A stretch of DNA of 64,000 bases from Rapidithrix thailandica. GTDB lineage: Bacteria > Bacteroidota > Bacteroidia > Cytophagales > Flammeovirgaceae. The notes under the pieces are model-generated. The model saw only the letters and a list, made by a program, of their open reading frames with translations, was not told the DNA's origin and searched no databases. Below, piece by piece: positions 33,307 through 43,300 of the stretch (position 1 is the first letter of the stretch; every line of letters begins with the position of its first letter). A program made the position numbers and the translations under genes. The stretch covers positions 1-64,000 of the forward strand of contig NZ_JBDKWZ010000020.1 of NCBI RefSeq assembly GCF_039710355.1, given 5' to 3'.

Positions 33307-35805
33307 ATGACCGAACAACTCATTCATACTTCTCAAGGGTACCAACAGATCCATCAGTGGTTTTTAAAAAATCACTGGCAACCCTTTCCTTTTCAACAAA
33401 AAACCTGGATAAGTTACTTACAAGGAAATAGCGGATTACTGAATGCCCCAACCGGTAGCGGAAAGACCTATGCGTTATGGATGCCCTGCCTGGCTGAATA
33501 CATCAACTCCGTTCACACCTCGACAAAATCAACTCATAAAGGCTTACAAGTTTTATGGATCACTCCCTTAAGAGCTTTAACCAAAGATATTCACCGGGCT
33601 ATGGAAGAGGCCTGCCGGGCTTTAGACGTCCCGTGGCGGATTGCTTTTCGAACAGGTGACACCTCTACCAAAGAACGACAGGCACAAAAAAAAGATATGC
33701 CCGAATGCTTGATCACCACCCCCGAAAGTCTGCATATTTTATTAGCCACCAAAGGTTATGAAAGGTTTTTCAAAAACCTCAAAGCTTTTATTGTGGACGA
33801 GTGGCATGAGTTATTGGGTTCCAAAAGAGGCGTACAAGTAGAATTGGCCTTGTCCAAAATTATTGGTCTCAACCCCAACGTAAAAGTTTGGGGAATTTCC
33901 GCAACCATTGGCAATTTACCTCAAGCGGCAGATGTGCTATTGTCCCCTGTTCAAAAAGCTCCTCATAACATTATCAGAGCCCATCTTCAAAAAAAGATAA
34001 AGGTAGCATCCATCCTTCCCGACAGGATAGAAAAATTCCCTTGGGCAGGCCATTTAGGCATTCATTTGGCAAATAAAATCCTTCCGGTTATCCAACAAAG
34101 CAAAACGACATTACTTTTTACCAATACCCGGGCACAAACGGAAATATGGTACCAAAAACTCTTGGAAATTTCCCCGGACTTGGCCGGATGCATGGCCATG
34201 CATCACGGTTCTTTGGACAATGAAATCCGTACATGGGTGGAAGAAGCATTGCATAAAGGTATTTTAAAATTAGTAGTCTGCACATCCAGTTTAGACCTCG
34301 GGGTCGACTTCCGCCCAGTCGAAACGGTGATCCAAGTAGGCAGCCCTAAGGGAGTTGCCCGCTTTCTCCAACGTGCAGGTCGCAGCGGCCATCAACCTGG
34401 AGCATTAAGTAATATATATTTTCTGCCCACACATTCCTTAGAGCTTATAGAAGGAGCAGCCCTCAAACAAGCAGCATATGAATTAAGTCATCATAATCAT
34501 TCCTCTTCTATCGAACACCGATACCCCATCGTCAAACCACTGGATGTATTGGTACAATACTTGGTGACACTGGCCGTATCCGAAGGCTTTATCGCCACTC
34601 AGGTTTATCAGGAATTACGCAATACTCATGCTTACAGAAGTCTCAGCAATGAAGAATGGCAATGGATATTAAATTTCATCACTTCAGGTGGGAGTAGTTT
34701 AGGAGCTTATGATGAATTCCACAAAGTAGTACGAGAAGGAAGTGTTTACAAAGTTACCTCACGAAAGGTAGCCATGCGGCATCGCATTTCCATAGGAACA
34801 ATTGTCAGTGAGCCTCTAATCAAAGTCAAATACAAATCCGGAGGCTATATTGGTTCTGTAGAGGAGTATTTTATTTCCAGCCTAAAGGCCGGGGATGTAT
34901 TTTGGTTTGCCGGTCGAAATTTAGAATTTATCCGGCTCAAGGAAATGACCGCTCAAGTACAAGCAACCCGCAAAAAATCCGGCAAAATTCCCCGGTGGAT
35001 GGGTGGCCGCCTTTCGCTATCGTCCCAACTTTCACAATTACTACGTCAAAACCTGGAAAAAGCCATGCACTCACAAGAACCTGAATTGCTGGCAATCCGC
35101 CCCTTATTGGAATTACAAAGCCGTTGGTCTGTTCTTCCCAAACAAGATGAGTTTTTGATCGAACAAGTAAGAACTTCCGAAGGATACCATGTATTCTTTT
35201 ATCCTTTTGAAGGCCGTATGGTGCATGAGGTTATGGCCGCATTAATTGCTTACCGTATCAGTCAAATAACGCCCATCACTTTGTCCATCGCCATGAATGA
35301 TTATGGTTTTGAATTGCTGGCAGATCAGGAAATACCATTGGAACATGCCCTGGAAATGGACTTATTTACCCAAGAAAATTTAATATTTGATATCGAGCAA
35401 AGTATGAATAACTCGGAAATGGCCAAACGTAAATTCCGGGACATTGCCTCGATAGCCGGCTTGATTTTCCAAGGGTATCCCGGTCAGAAAAAACGTTCAA
35501 GACATCTGCAAGCTTCTTCTCAATTACTATTTGAGGTATTTTTTGAGTATGATCCGGAAAATTTATTAGTACAACAAGCCTATGACGAAGTCATCCGTAT
35601 CCAATTGGAGCATAACCGGTTGGTAGATGTGTTGGACAAAATCAAAAAGCAAAAACTACTTTTACAAAAGCCTCCAAAACCTACTCCTTTTGCTTTCCCT
35701 ATTCTGGTGGATCGTTTAAGAGACCAAATCAGTTCGGAATCGTTGGATACACGCATTCAAAAAATTCAACAGCAGCTAGAAGCCTTTGCCGGTGAAGAAA
35801 AATAA
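33307..35805 (+). CDS. Lhr-type DEXH helicase (ligase-associated group)
   Basis: An 832-residue SF2 helicase. Motifs: Q-like FPFQQKTW, Walker A NAPTGSGKT (residues 46-54), ITPLRALTKDI, TTPESLHILL, DEWH (164-167), SATIGN, LLFTNTRAQTE, HHGSLD, CTSSLDLGVDFRPVETVIQVGSPKGVARFLQRAGRSGH. After the helicase core come the winged-helix and Lhr-specific C-terminal regions. The length and C-terminal half fit the ligase-associated DNA damage response helicase group, which normally sits with an ATP-dependent DNA ligase and a metallo-beta-lactamase-fold exonuclease. Neither partner is in this window, so the group assignment rests on sequence alone. It starts 14 bases after the membrane-protein gene. Confidence 0.88.
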   Translation: MTEQLIHTSQGYQQIHQWFLKNHWQPFPFQQKTWISYLQGNSGLLNAPTGSGKTYALWMPCLAEYINSVHTSTKSTHKGLQVLWITPLRALTKDIHRAMEEACRALDVPWRIAFRTGDTSTKERQAQKKDMPECLITTPESLHILLATKGYERFFKNLKAFIVDEWHELLGSKRGVQVELALSKIIGLNPNVKVWGISATIGNLPQAADVLLSPVQKAPHNIIRAHLQKKIKVASILPDRIEKFPWAGHLGIHLANKILPVIQQSKTTLLFTNTRAQTEIWYQKLLEISPDLAGCMAMHHGSLDNEIRTWVEEALHKGILKLVVCTSSLDLGVDFRPVETVIQVGSPKGVARFLQRAGRSGHQPGALSNIYFLPTHSLELIEGAALKQAAYELSHHNHSSSIEHRYPIVKPLDVLVQYLVTLAVSEGFIATQVYQELRNTHAYRSLSNEEWQWILNFITSGGSSLGAYDEFHKVVREGSVYKVTSRKVAMRHRISIGTIVSEPLIKVKYKSGGYIGSVEEYFISSLKAGDVFWFAGRNLEFIRLKEMTAQVQATRKKSGKIPRWMGGRLSLSSQLSQLLRQNLEKAMHSQEPELLAIRPLLELQSRWSVLPKQDEFLIEQVRTSEGYHVFFYPFEGRMVHEVMAALIAYRISQITPITLSIAMNDYGFELLADQEIPLEHALEMDLFTQENLIFDIEQSMNNSEMAKRKFRDIASIAGLIFQGYPGQKKRSRHLQASSQLLFEVFFEYDPENLLVQQAYDEVIRIQLEHNRLVDVLDKIKKQKLLLQKPPKPTPFAFPILVDRLRDQISSESLDTRIQKIQQQLEAFAGEEK

Positions 35806-36031
35806 TTTGCAGGGATGAAAAAAGTAGCATTGATGAACAACTTTCATTTTGGATATTGCTTTTCAATTCCGTTTACGGACATATTCACAAAGCACTTTCT
35901 CCCCCCTCCACTCCGTTAGGCACTTGTAAAAAGACACTTACCCAAACATAAAAACCACTTCATTATCAATACAATACCATATCCTGCGAATGGTTAAGCG
36001 CATGCCTAACACTGTTTTTCCAGAATAGTAT

Positions 36032-36039
36032 TAACTTTG
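36032..36039 (+). promoter_or_regulatory. Candidate -7 promoter element of maeB
   Basis: TAACTTTG matches TAnnTTTG 29 bases before the maeB ATG, leaving a short leader. A T-rich stretch lies about 20 bases upstream at the -33 position, without a perfect TTG. Confidence 0.45.
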
Positions 36040-36067
36040 CCCAGCCAATAAACCAAATCCAAAGAAA

Positions 36068-38353
36068 ATGTCAAAAAGCAAAATTAGAAAAGAAGACGCC
36101 CTGGAGTATCATAGCCAGAATCCAGCTGGTAAGATTGAGGTAATACCTACGAAGGATTCCAAATCACAACGAGATTTGGCGCTGGCATATTCACCAGGTG
36201 TTGCCGAACCTTGTAAAGAGATTGCAAAAAATAAAGAAGATGTATATAAATATACTGCCAAGGGGAATTTAGTTGCGGTAATCTCTGATGGAACAGCCGT
36301 ACTTGGTTTGGGAAACATTGGCCCGGAAGCTTCCAAACCTGTAATGGAAGGAAAGGGAATCCTGTTTAAAATCTTTGCAGGTATTGATGTGTTTGACCTG
36401 GAGCTGAATACTTCCAGTGTTGAGGAGTTTATCCAAGTGGTAAAAGCCATGGAGCCTACCTTTGGGGGAATTAACCTGGAAGATATCAAATCACCGGACT
36501 GTTTCGAAATCGAATCCCGTTTGAAAAAAGAATTGAACATTCCTGTCATGCATGACGACCAACACGGTACGGCCATCATTGCTGCAGCAGGTATGTTGAA
36601 TGCTTTGGAAATTGTAGATAAAAAAATAGAAGATGTCACCATGGTGGTATCCGGAGCCGGGGCCTCTGCCCTGTCTTGTGTAAAGATCTTGAAAGAACTT
36701 GGCATGAGAGCAGAAAACATTGTTGTATGTGACAGCCGGGGGGTTATTAGAAAAGACAGAGAGCAATTAGATTCCATCAAAAGCCAGGTAGCTACGGAAA
36801 AAGATGCTCACCAGTTAGAAGACGCCATCGTAGGAGCTGATGTTTTCTTAGGCTTGTCCGCTGCCAATGTATTGTCTCCGGAAATGCTTCAAGGCATGGC
36901 CAAAGACCCTATCGTTTTTGCATTGGCGAATCCCGACCCGGAAATTGACTACGAATTAGCCATTCGCACTCGGGAAGACGTCATCATGGCGACCGGACGT
37001 TCCGACTACCCGAATCAAGTAAACAATGTACTTGGTTTTCCATTCATTTTTCGTGGAGCATTGGATGTAAGGGCTACGGAAATTAACGAAACCATGAAAT
37101 TGGCTGCGGTAAAAGCCTTAGCCGAATTGGCAAAAGAACCCGTACCGGAAGTCGTTAACCAAGCTTACAATCAGGCCCATATTACCTTCGGCCGTCAATA
37201 TATCATTCCGAAACCTCTCGACCCAAGACTATTGACCACCGTTGCTCCCGCAGTCGCAAAAGCTGCTATGGAATCAGGGGTAGCCAACGCTCCGGTTCAA
37301 GACTGGGAAGAATATAAAATAGAGCTTCGCAAAAGGATGGGTACGGATGACAACATCATTCGATTACTCAGTAATAAAGCCAAACAAAACCCTAAAAGAG
37401 TTGTATTTGCCGAGGCCGATGATTTCAGAGTATTAAAAGCAGCACAAATTGCTCAAGACGAAGGCATTGCAAAACCTATTTTGTTAGGCCCTGTTGACAA
37501 GATCAATTCGATCAAAGAGAAATATCAACTTGACCTGACCGATATCCCTGTCATTGATCCGCGGAGTGAAGAGGCTTCCGAGCAAAGAAACGCGTATGCA
37601 GAGATGTTTTTCGAAAAGCGGAAGCGCAAAGGGTATAACTTATTTGAGGCGAAAGATGTAATGAAAAGCAGAAGCTACTTTGGAGCTATGATGGTGGAAT
37701 TAGGTGAGGCGGATGCAATGATTTCCGGCCTTTCCCGCAAATATTCTTCAACAATCCGTCCGGCATTACAAATTGTAGGTACTTACCAGCCTAAGAAGAA
37801 AGTATCCAGCATGTATTTAATGCTGACCAAAAAAGGCCCTCTTTTCTTTGCCGATACCACCATTATTCCGGAACCTACTTCCGAAGAACTGGTTGACATT
37901 GCCAAGTTGGTAGCATCTACGGTGAAGGAATCTTTCAATATTGAGCCGCGCATTGCAATGTTATCGTATTCCAACTTCGGTTCTTCCGATGAAGCGGAAG
38001 CCAAAAAAGTACGGAAAGCAGTAGAGCTTTTAAAACAAGAAGGAAATGATTTTGTCGTAGACGGTGAAATTCAAGCAAACTTTGCATTCAACACTGAAGC
38101 ATTAAAAGAAAACTATCCGTTTTCCGACTTGGTTGAGGGCGAACCCAACATCTTGATTTTCCCGAATTTGTCTTCTGCTAACATTGCCTACAAACTCTTA
38201 CAAGTAATGCAAAGCGCAGAAGCTATTGGCCCAATTGTACTAGGTTTGAAAAAGCCGATCCATGTGCTTCAACTGGGTAGCTCTGTAAGGGAAATTGTCA
38301 ATATGGTAACCATCGCCACTATTGATGCCCAAAGCCGCGAAAAAACGAACTAG
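36068..38353 (+). CDS. maeB: NADP-dependent malic enzyme with phosphotransacetylase-like domain
   Basis: A 761-residue MaeB-type enzyme that oxidatively decarboxylates malate to pyruvate with NADP reduction. The N-terminal half is the malic enzyme: DLALAYSPGVAEPC, YTAKGNLVAVISDGTAVLGLGNIGP with the catalytic Tyr/Lys region, GGINLEDIKSPDCFEIE, VMHDDQHGTAII, and the NADP fold VVSGAGASALSCVKIL. From about residue 430 a phosphate-acetyltransferase-like domain follows (FAEADDFRVLKAAQIAQDEGIAKPILLGP, DAMISGLSRKYSSTIRPALQIVG), which usually senses acetyl-CoA rather than catalysing. Full expected length; single gene with its own terminator. Confidence 0.96.
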   Translation: MSKSKIRKEDALEYHSQNPAGKIEVIPTKDSKSQRDLALAYSPGVAEPCKEIAKNKEDVYKYTAKGNLVAVISDGTAVLGLGNIGPEASKPVMEGKGILFKIFAGIDVFDLELNTSSVEEFIQVVKAMEPTFGGINLEDIKSPDCFEIESRLKKELNIPVMHDDQHGTAIIAAAGMLNALEIVDKKIEDVTMVVSGAGASALSCVKILKELGMRAENIVVCDSRGVIRKDREQLDSIKSQVATEKDAHQLEDAIVGADVFLGLSAANVLSPEMLQGMAKDPIVFALANPDPEIDYELAIRTREDVIMATGRSDYPNQVNNVLGFPFIFRGALDVRATEINETMKLAAVKALAELAKEPVPEVVNQAYNQAHITFGRQYIIPKPLDPRLLTTVAPAVAKAAMESGVANAPVQDWEEYKIELRKRMGTDDNIIRLLSNKAKQNPKRVVFAEADDFRVLKAAQIAQDEGIAKPILLGPVDKINSIKEKYQLDLTDIPVIDPRSEEASEQRNAYAEMFFEKRKRKGYNLFEAKDVMKSRSYFGAMMVELGEADAMISGLSRKYSSTIRPALQIVGTYQPKKKVSSMYLMLTKKGPLFFADTTIIPEPTSEELVDIAKLVASTVKESFNIEPRIAMLSYSNFGSSDEAEAKKVRKAVELLKQEGNDFVVDGEIQANFAFNTEALKENYPFSDLVEGEPNILIFPNLSSANIAYKLLQVMQSAEAIGPIVLGLKKPIHVLQLGSSVREIVNMVTIATIDAQSREKTN

Positions 38354-38383
38354 AAGCTAACTTTAGCTATGAATATAAATTAG

Positions 38384-38409
38384 AAAAGGGGCCATACAGG
38401 CCCCTTTTT
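38384..38409 (+). terminator. Terminator after maeB
   Basis: AAAAGGGGCC (38384-38393) pairs with GGCCCCTTTT (38399-38408) around a 5-base loop, followed by more T. It lies 30 bases after the stop. Confidence 0.92.
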
Positions 38410-38846
38410 GTTTGTAATGAAATCTATCCAATTAGCTGATTATATTCTTACTAAGCATTGAAATACACTCCATGATCAATACTCCATTGATCAATTCCTA
38501 TGCTGTCGTTCATATACGCGTTCTATTGACTACTGATCAATAACATAAATACATAAGTAGCCCAGAATACCACATCAAAAAACAAAGCTCTTTGCCGGAT
38601 CACTTTCCTTACATTTTGTTTATACACATATTTGAGCCAAAGACTTACCATCTGTTTGGATAGTTTAAAGTTAAAACTGGAGTGTTTTTACTATTAAGAC
38701 AACAAACAGACCACCTTCGTCAATTTTTAAGCCTCCCTTTAACTCTTATTAACAAATAAATACGAATAATTTTGCCCTTTCAAAAAAGTTGAATTTTACC
38801 CCAAAAAGTACCTTATCATTATTCGAGTATTTACGCAATAATTACT
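38410..38846. other. Non-coding gap between convergent genes
   Basis: About 440 bases with no supported gene. Three copies of TGATCAAT occur at 38473, 38488 and 38534. Because the flanking genes converge here, a promoter role for these is not obvious. No tRNA or mobile element seen. Confidence 0.4.
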
Positions 38847-39755
38847 TTATTTTTTCGAAAAAAATGTTTCCAAATACTGATGAACATACTCCTTTTTTCT
38901 TCCTTTGGGTTTCGGAAATAACAAAAACAGTTTTCCTTTTTCATTGGTAAACAAAATATGATTTTCATCTAAAAAAAGAAGCGCTTCTGTCTGCCCTGAA
39001 AACCATGTTCTTTTGCATTTACACGGATCCATCTCAAATTTATCTTTCTGATTTTCAGATAGGTTCAACAAAAACACTTTTCCATATGTCATTAAAGCGA
39101 GTTGATTGTTTTTCGGGTTAAAATCAGCCCCTGTTATTGGATGTTTCAAAGCCAGAGAATCAACCAACTCTGCTGTATAATCCCCTGGTTTATCGGGAAT
39201 TCGGTAAATTTTCATATTGGAGTGGGTGATATTTTTTGAGAATAAATACAAGTTGTCCTTATACCAAATCATGGCTTCGCAGTCAAAATTCTTTGCCTGT
39301 GTTTTTCCCGGAGGAAATTTAAACTGATCTGGGTAATGAAATTTTATGGTGTGTACAGAGGAATCTTCCACATTGACTTTCAGCACTTTTAGCTCTTTAC
39401 GAGCATTTCCATTGTTTCCAAAATCCCCAATGTAAAGATTTCCTGTAGAATCTTGGGCCAAGCTTTCCCAATCTCTGTTTTGGATAGAATCCGGAAAGTT
39501 GATCACCTTTTGGGGAAATTTCTGGGGCACCAAAAAATCATTTATTGAATACAAAGCGGCCTTGTTTCCACTGTCTCCATGCGTTACCAAGGATTGCCCC
39601 CAATATGCCAGCCCGGAAGATTCCGGAATATTATCAGGGAGCTTTCCAACCTTACATATGACATAATGGTCTTTACTATTGAATTCCTTAGACAAAGGAC
39701 AACCAAACAGGATACTTCTTACAGCTATAAGTAAGACGGTAAAATTTTTGAACAT
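38847..39755 (-). CDS. Beta-propeller lipoprotein-like protein
   Basis: A 302-residue protein starting with a hydrophobic stretch ending in ILFGC, a possible lipobox with Cys19. The rest reads as a beta-propeller: GKLPDNIPESSGLAYWGQSLVTHGDSGNKAALYSI, NRDWESLAQDSTGNLYIGDFGNNGNARKELKVL, CEAMIWYKDNLYLFSKN and ITGADFNPKNNQLALMTYGKVFLL (39120-39653). The ESSGL and DWE-LA-D-x-G-N-LYIGDFGNN blocks recur in Bacteroidota proteins of unknown function. It probably sits on the periplasmic or outer surface. No neighbours suggest a pathway. The signal peptide is weak, so secretion is likely but not certain. Confidence 0.65.
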   Translation of the reverse strand: MFKNFTVLLIAVRSILFGCPLSKEFNSKDHYVICKVGKLPDNIPESSGLAYWGQSLVTHGDSGNKAALYSINDFLVPQKFPQKVINFPDSIQNRDWESLAQDSTGNLYIGDFGNNGNARKELKVLKVNVEDSSVHTIKFHYPDQFKFPPGKTQAKNFDCEAMIWYKDNLYLFSKNITHSNMKIYRIPDKPGDYTAELVDSLALKHPITGADFNPKNNQLALMTYGKVFLLNLSENQKDKFEMDPCKCKRTWFSGQTEALLFLDENHILFTNEKGKLFLLFPKPKGRKKEYVHQYLETFFSKK

Positions 39756-39934
39756 ATATTCATAACTTTTTTACAAATCAATACTTAATTTTGAATCTCA
39801 AAAAAAATAAAAAAGGGTTATATTTATTCATGCACCGAATTAAACAAACGGAACATGCTCCGTTATATAAATGAGGTGTATTTTTTGTTTTCCATAAATT
39901 ATCAATAGGAAATATAAATATTTAAAAGTGAGCT

Positions 39935-40093
39935 ATGATTACTACATTTCATCGAATTAAGAAATCCATCACTTATCAACTCATAGCTTTGGCTATGTTA
40001 GTTCTGACAGCTGCTATTGCTTTTATTACAGATACCACCGAAACAATGGCTGATAAAAATGTGGAAATACTTAAAGCCGAACTCCCCCACTGA
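39935..40093 (+). CDS. Small single-span membrane protein, 52 residues
   Basis: A short frame starting MITTFHRIKKSITYQ with a basic N-terminus, one clear membrane helix (LIALAMLVLTAAIAFIT, residues 17-33) and a polar tail TDTTETMADKNVEILKAELPH. A terminator hairpin follows 72 bases later on the same strand. An 87-residue frame on the opposite strand overlaps it but would run through that terminator, so I prefer this one. No family is recognised. Confidence 0.45.
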   Translation: MITTFHRIKKSITYQLIALAMLVLTAAIAFITDTTETMADKNVEILKAELPH

Positions 40094-40164
40094 TTCAACC
40101 CGATTAAAAAGTAGAGGTATGAAATAAGAAAAATTACGATAAAGAAAATCTTTTTTACAAAATT

Positions 40165-40191
40165 AAAAGCCCACTCATAAGGTGGGCTTTT
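40165..40191 (+). terminator. Terminator after the 52-residue gene
   Basis: AAAAGCCCAC (40165-40174) pairs with GTGGGCTTTT (40182-40191) around a 7-base loop. It has A and T ends, so it can work on either strand. Confidence 0.8.
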
Positions 40192-40334
40192 GACATTATA
40201 ATACCTCATTTGAAGCTTTAATTTTCTTCCGCGAATCAAACTTCAGATTAAGTCATCGGAATCTTCAGCCAGTCTTGCTTATCTTGTTCCCTGGTTATTA
40301 CTTTACAAATATTGACAGAGAACACAAGCCTGGT

Positions 40335-43300
40335 ATGAATTCACAAAAAAACTTTCAAGTTTACCGCTCATCCGCAGGGTCAGGAAAGACCTTTACCCTC
40401 ACCAAAGAATACCTCAAACTTGCTATTGCTTGCCCGGGATTATTCGGAGAGTTTCACCCCCGTTATTTTAAAACGATACTGGCCGTTACGTTTACAAATG
40501 CGGCAGCCAACGAAATGAAAGAGCGTATACTGGGAAAATTGGCAGCTTTCAGTCAAAAAACAGAGGAAACCGATGAAATGCTTCTGATGATCGAAGCCGA
40601 GTTGAAAGCTCAATACCCCGAACAGGAATTTTCACTAGAGGTCATTTGTAAAAGAGCTCATACCATTCATCAACACATCTTACACAATTACTCCGACTTT
40701 TCTGTCAGTACAATTGATTCCTTTAACCATCGCATAGTTCAATCATTCAAAAAAGACTTGGGCTTACCTTTTAATTATGAAATCGAATTTGATAAGGATG
40801 GGCTTCTACAAAAAGCGGTAGATCTCCTACAAAACGAAGTGGGTGAAAAGTTAAATAAGGAGCTAAGCGAATTACTTTCTGAATTTACAATCTATAAAGC
40901 GGATGAGGGCAAAAGTTGGTTTATCGATGAAGACCTGATCCAGTTTGGAAAAAACATCTTTCACGAAGAACATTATGAAGCCATCGCCCCCTTACAAGGA
41001 CTTGAACTCTCCGATTTTAAAAAATTAAAAAACAGACTTGTGGGCTATGTCAATGAAATTGACAAGTCCGTAAAAAAACTGTCCGACCAAGCCTTACAAC
41101 TTATAGAACAACATCAACTTGAAGCCAAAAGCTTTTATCAGGGAGCCAGGGGCATATACGGTTATTTCCAGAAGCATAGTCTACTGAGTCAACCGTTCTA
41201 TAGTATACCGGCAAATAACTATGTTAAAAAGACCATTGACGAAGATAAATGGACCAAAACCAAGCCCAGTAGTTTTGAAGAACAGGCGATAGAAACCATC
41301 AAATCACAACTCCGTGAATGCTTCCTGCAAATAGAAGAGATTAAACAACAGGAGACGGACTTATATATAGTTGCTTCTTCTTTAAAAAACTCCATCTATT
41401 TATTGGCTACTATTCATTTGATAGAATCACAGTTACAAGCCGTAAAAGCCGAAAATAACCTGGTACATATTTCTGATTTTAACCGGAAAATCAATCAAAT
41501 TGTAGAGCACGAACCCGTTCCGTATATTTTTGAAAGAATCGGGGAAAAATACAACCATATCCTGGTGGACGAGTTTCAGGACACCAGCCAGATGCAATGG
41601 CACAACCTAATGCCCTTGGTGGTCAACACACTTGCCAAAGGAATGTTTAATTTGATAGTAGGTGATGCCAAACAAGCTATCTATCGTTTCAGAGGTGGCA
41701 AATCTGATTTGTTGGTTGCACTGCCAGATAGCCCTAGCCTACACCCTGAGTCTAATTTATATCATGACACTCAGGTTTTCCATAATGAAATCAATGTATC
41801 CCAATTGCAAAAAAACTTCAGAAGCAAAGCCAATATCATTACATTTAACAATTCCTTTTTCGAGTTTTTCAATACAACATTGCAAGAGGCCTATCCGGAC
41901 TTACCCGATTACTTCAATGAAGTTCAACAAGAGTCCAATACCCAACAAGGAGGCCATATATCCATTTGGACTTGCCCTCAAGAACATGCTGCTCAAGCAA
42001 CCCTTGCACAAACGCTGACCTTAGTAGAACATTTAATTCATCAAGAATCTTATAAACCCTCTGATATTGCCATACTGACCCGGAAAAATACAGAAGGGGC
42101 TGCAATTTCCAAACACCTTATCGCTGCAGGCTATGCAGTACTTTCCTCCGAGTCACTGTTACTCAACAGCTCTGCCACCATTCAGTTTATTTTAAACTTC
42201 TTTAAAGTAAGTCTACAGCCCTATGATCTGAAAGTAAAATTCGATATTCTATACTACTTGATCAATCAGGAAGGAGGAGAGGATGTTGACAGTATTATTG
42301 AGTTACTGGAAGAAATGAAAGCCATTGATAATGAAGCCGAACAGCTGGCTTTATTTCAAAACTACTTATCTCAACATCATCAAATCCATTTGGATCTTCA
42401 TCAATTGCGGAACCGCTCCCTGCACGAAATTGCCGAAGACATCATCCGTAAATTTAATTTATGGAGTAAAGTCCAAGAGAAAGCCTATTTATACCGCTTT
42501 TTAGATGTATTGAGTGATTATAGTCAAAAGAATGGAAATCACCTTTTGGATTTTCTCGATTTCTGGAACAAAAAAGGCAGTAAATTTTCCATTGCAACCC
42601 CTGAAAATGCCAATGCCATCCGGGTTATGACTATCCATAAATCCAAAGGCTTACAGTTTCCGGTAGTGATACTTCCTTTTGCCGAATGGACTACTACCCC
42701 CAATACCAACCATAGTATTTGGAGAAAATGGCCAGAAAACCCTTTGACACCGGAACTCAGCTCAGTACTCCTCCCCTATAAAAAAGACCTAAAGCAAACC
42801 CGCTTTGCTCAAGACTATCAGGAGGAAAAACAAGCGGCTTTTCTGGATGCTTATAACTTACTATATGTTGCCCTTACCCGTCCGGAAGAAAAACTATTCA
42901 TTTTGTGTAAAGAGCAGAAGACTATGATCAAACCAGATGAAGGGGTAAATAACTGTGGTCAATTAATTCTTCATTATCTTGAAAAGGGACCGCTTCAACA
43001 CGAGGATTCGGCTTGTAAAGTAAGTATTCAAAAACCTCTGCCGGCTAATGTGGATTGCAAACTTCACCTCTACTTTAGAGATGAGAAAAAGCCTCATTAT
43101 CCAAAAGGCAAATCTTTAAAAAGCTCAAAAGCGCCCTCAATACATTTATTACATACCGATTATAGCCATAAAATTCAATTGAGAAGAAATGAAGGGAGTG
43201 GCTCCGAATCTTTACTTTCTGTGGTCGATTTATACCACAAGCGTGTAGAAGGCATTTTGGTGCACCAAGCTTTCGAATTTGTAAAGTACCAAAAGGATAT

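Noticed and set aside
33307..35805. Defence-island reading of the Lhr helicase and its neighbours
   Set aside because: Neighbours are metF, a membrane protein and maeB, ordinary genes; no nuclease, methylase or toxin is linked to it.
39976..40239. An 87-codon minus-strand frame with hydrophobic segments
   Set aside because: It spans the hairpin terminator at 40165-40191 and is antisense to the more convincing 52-residue + strand gene.
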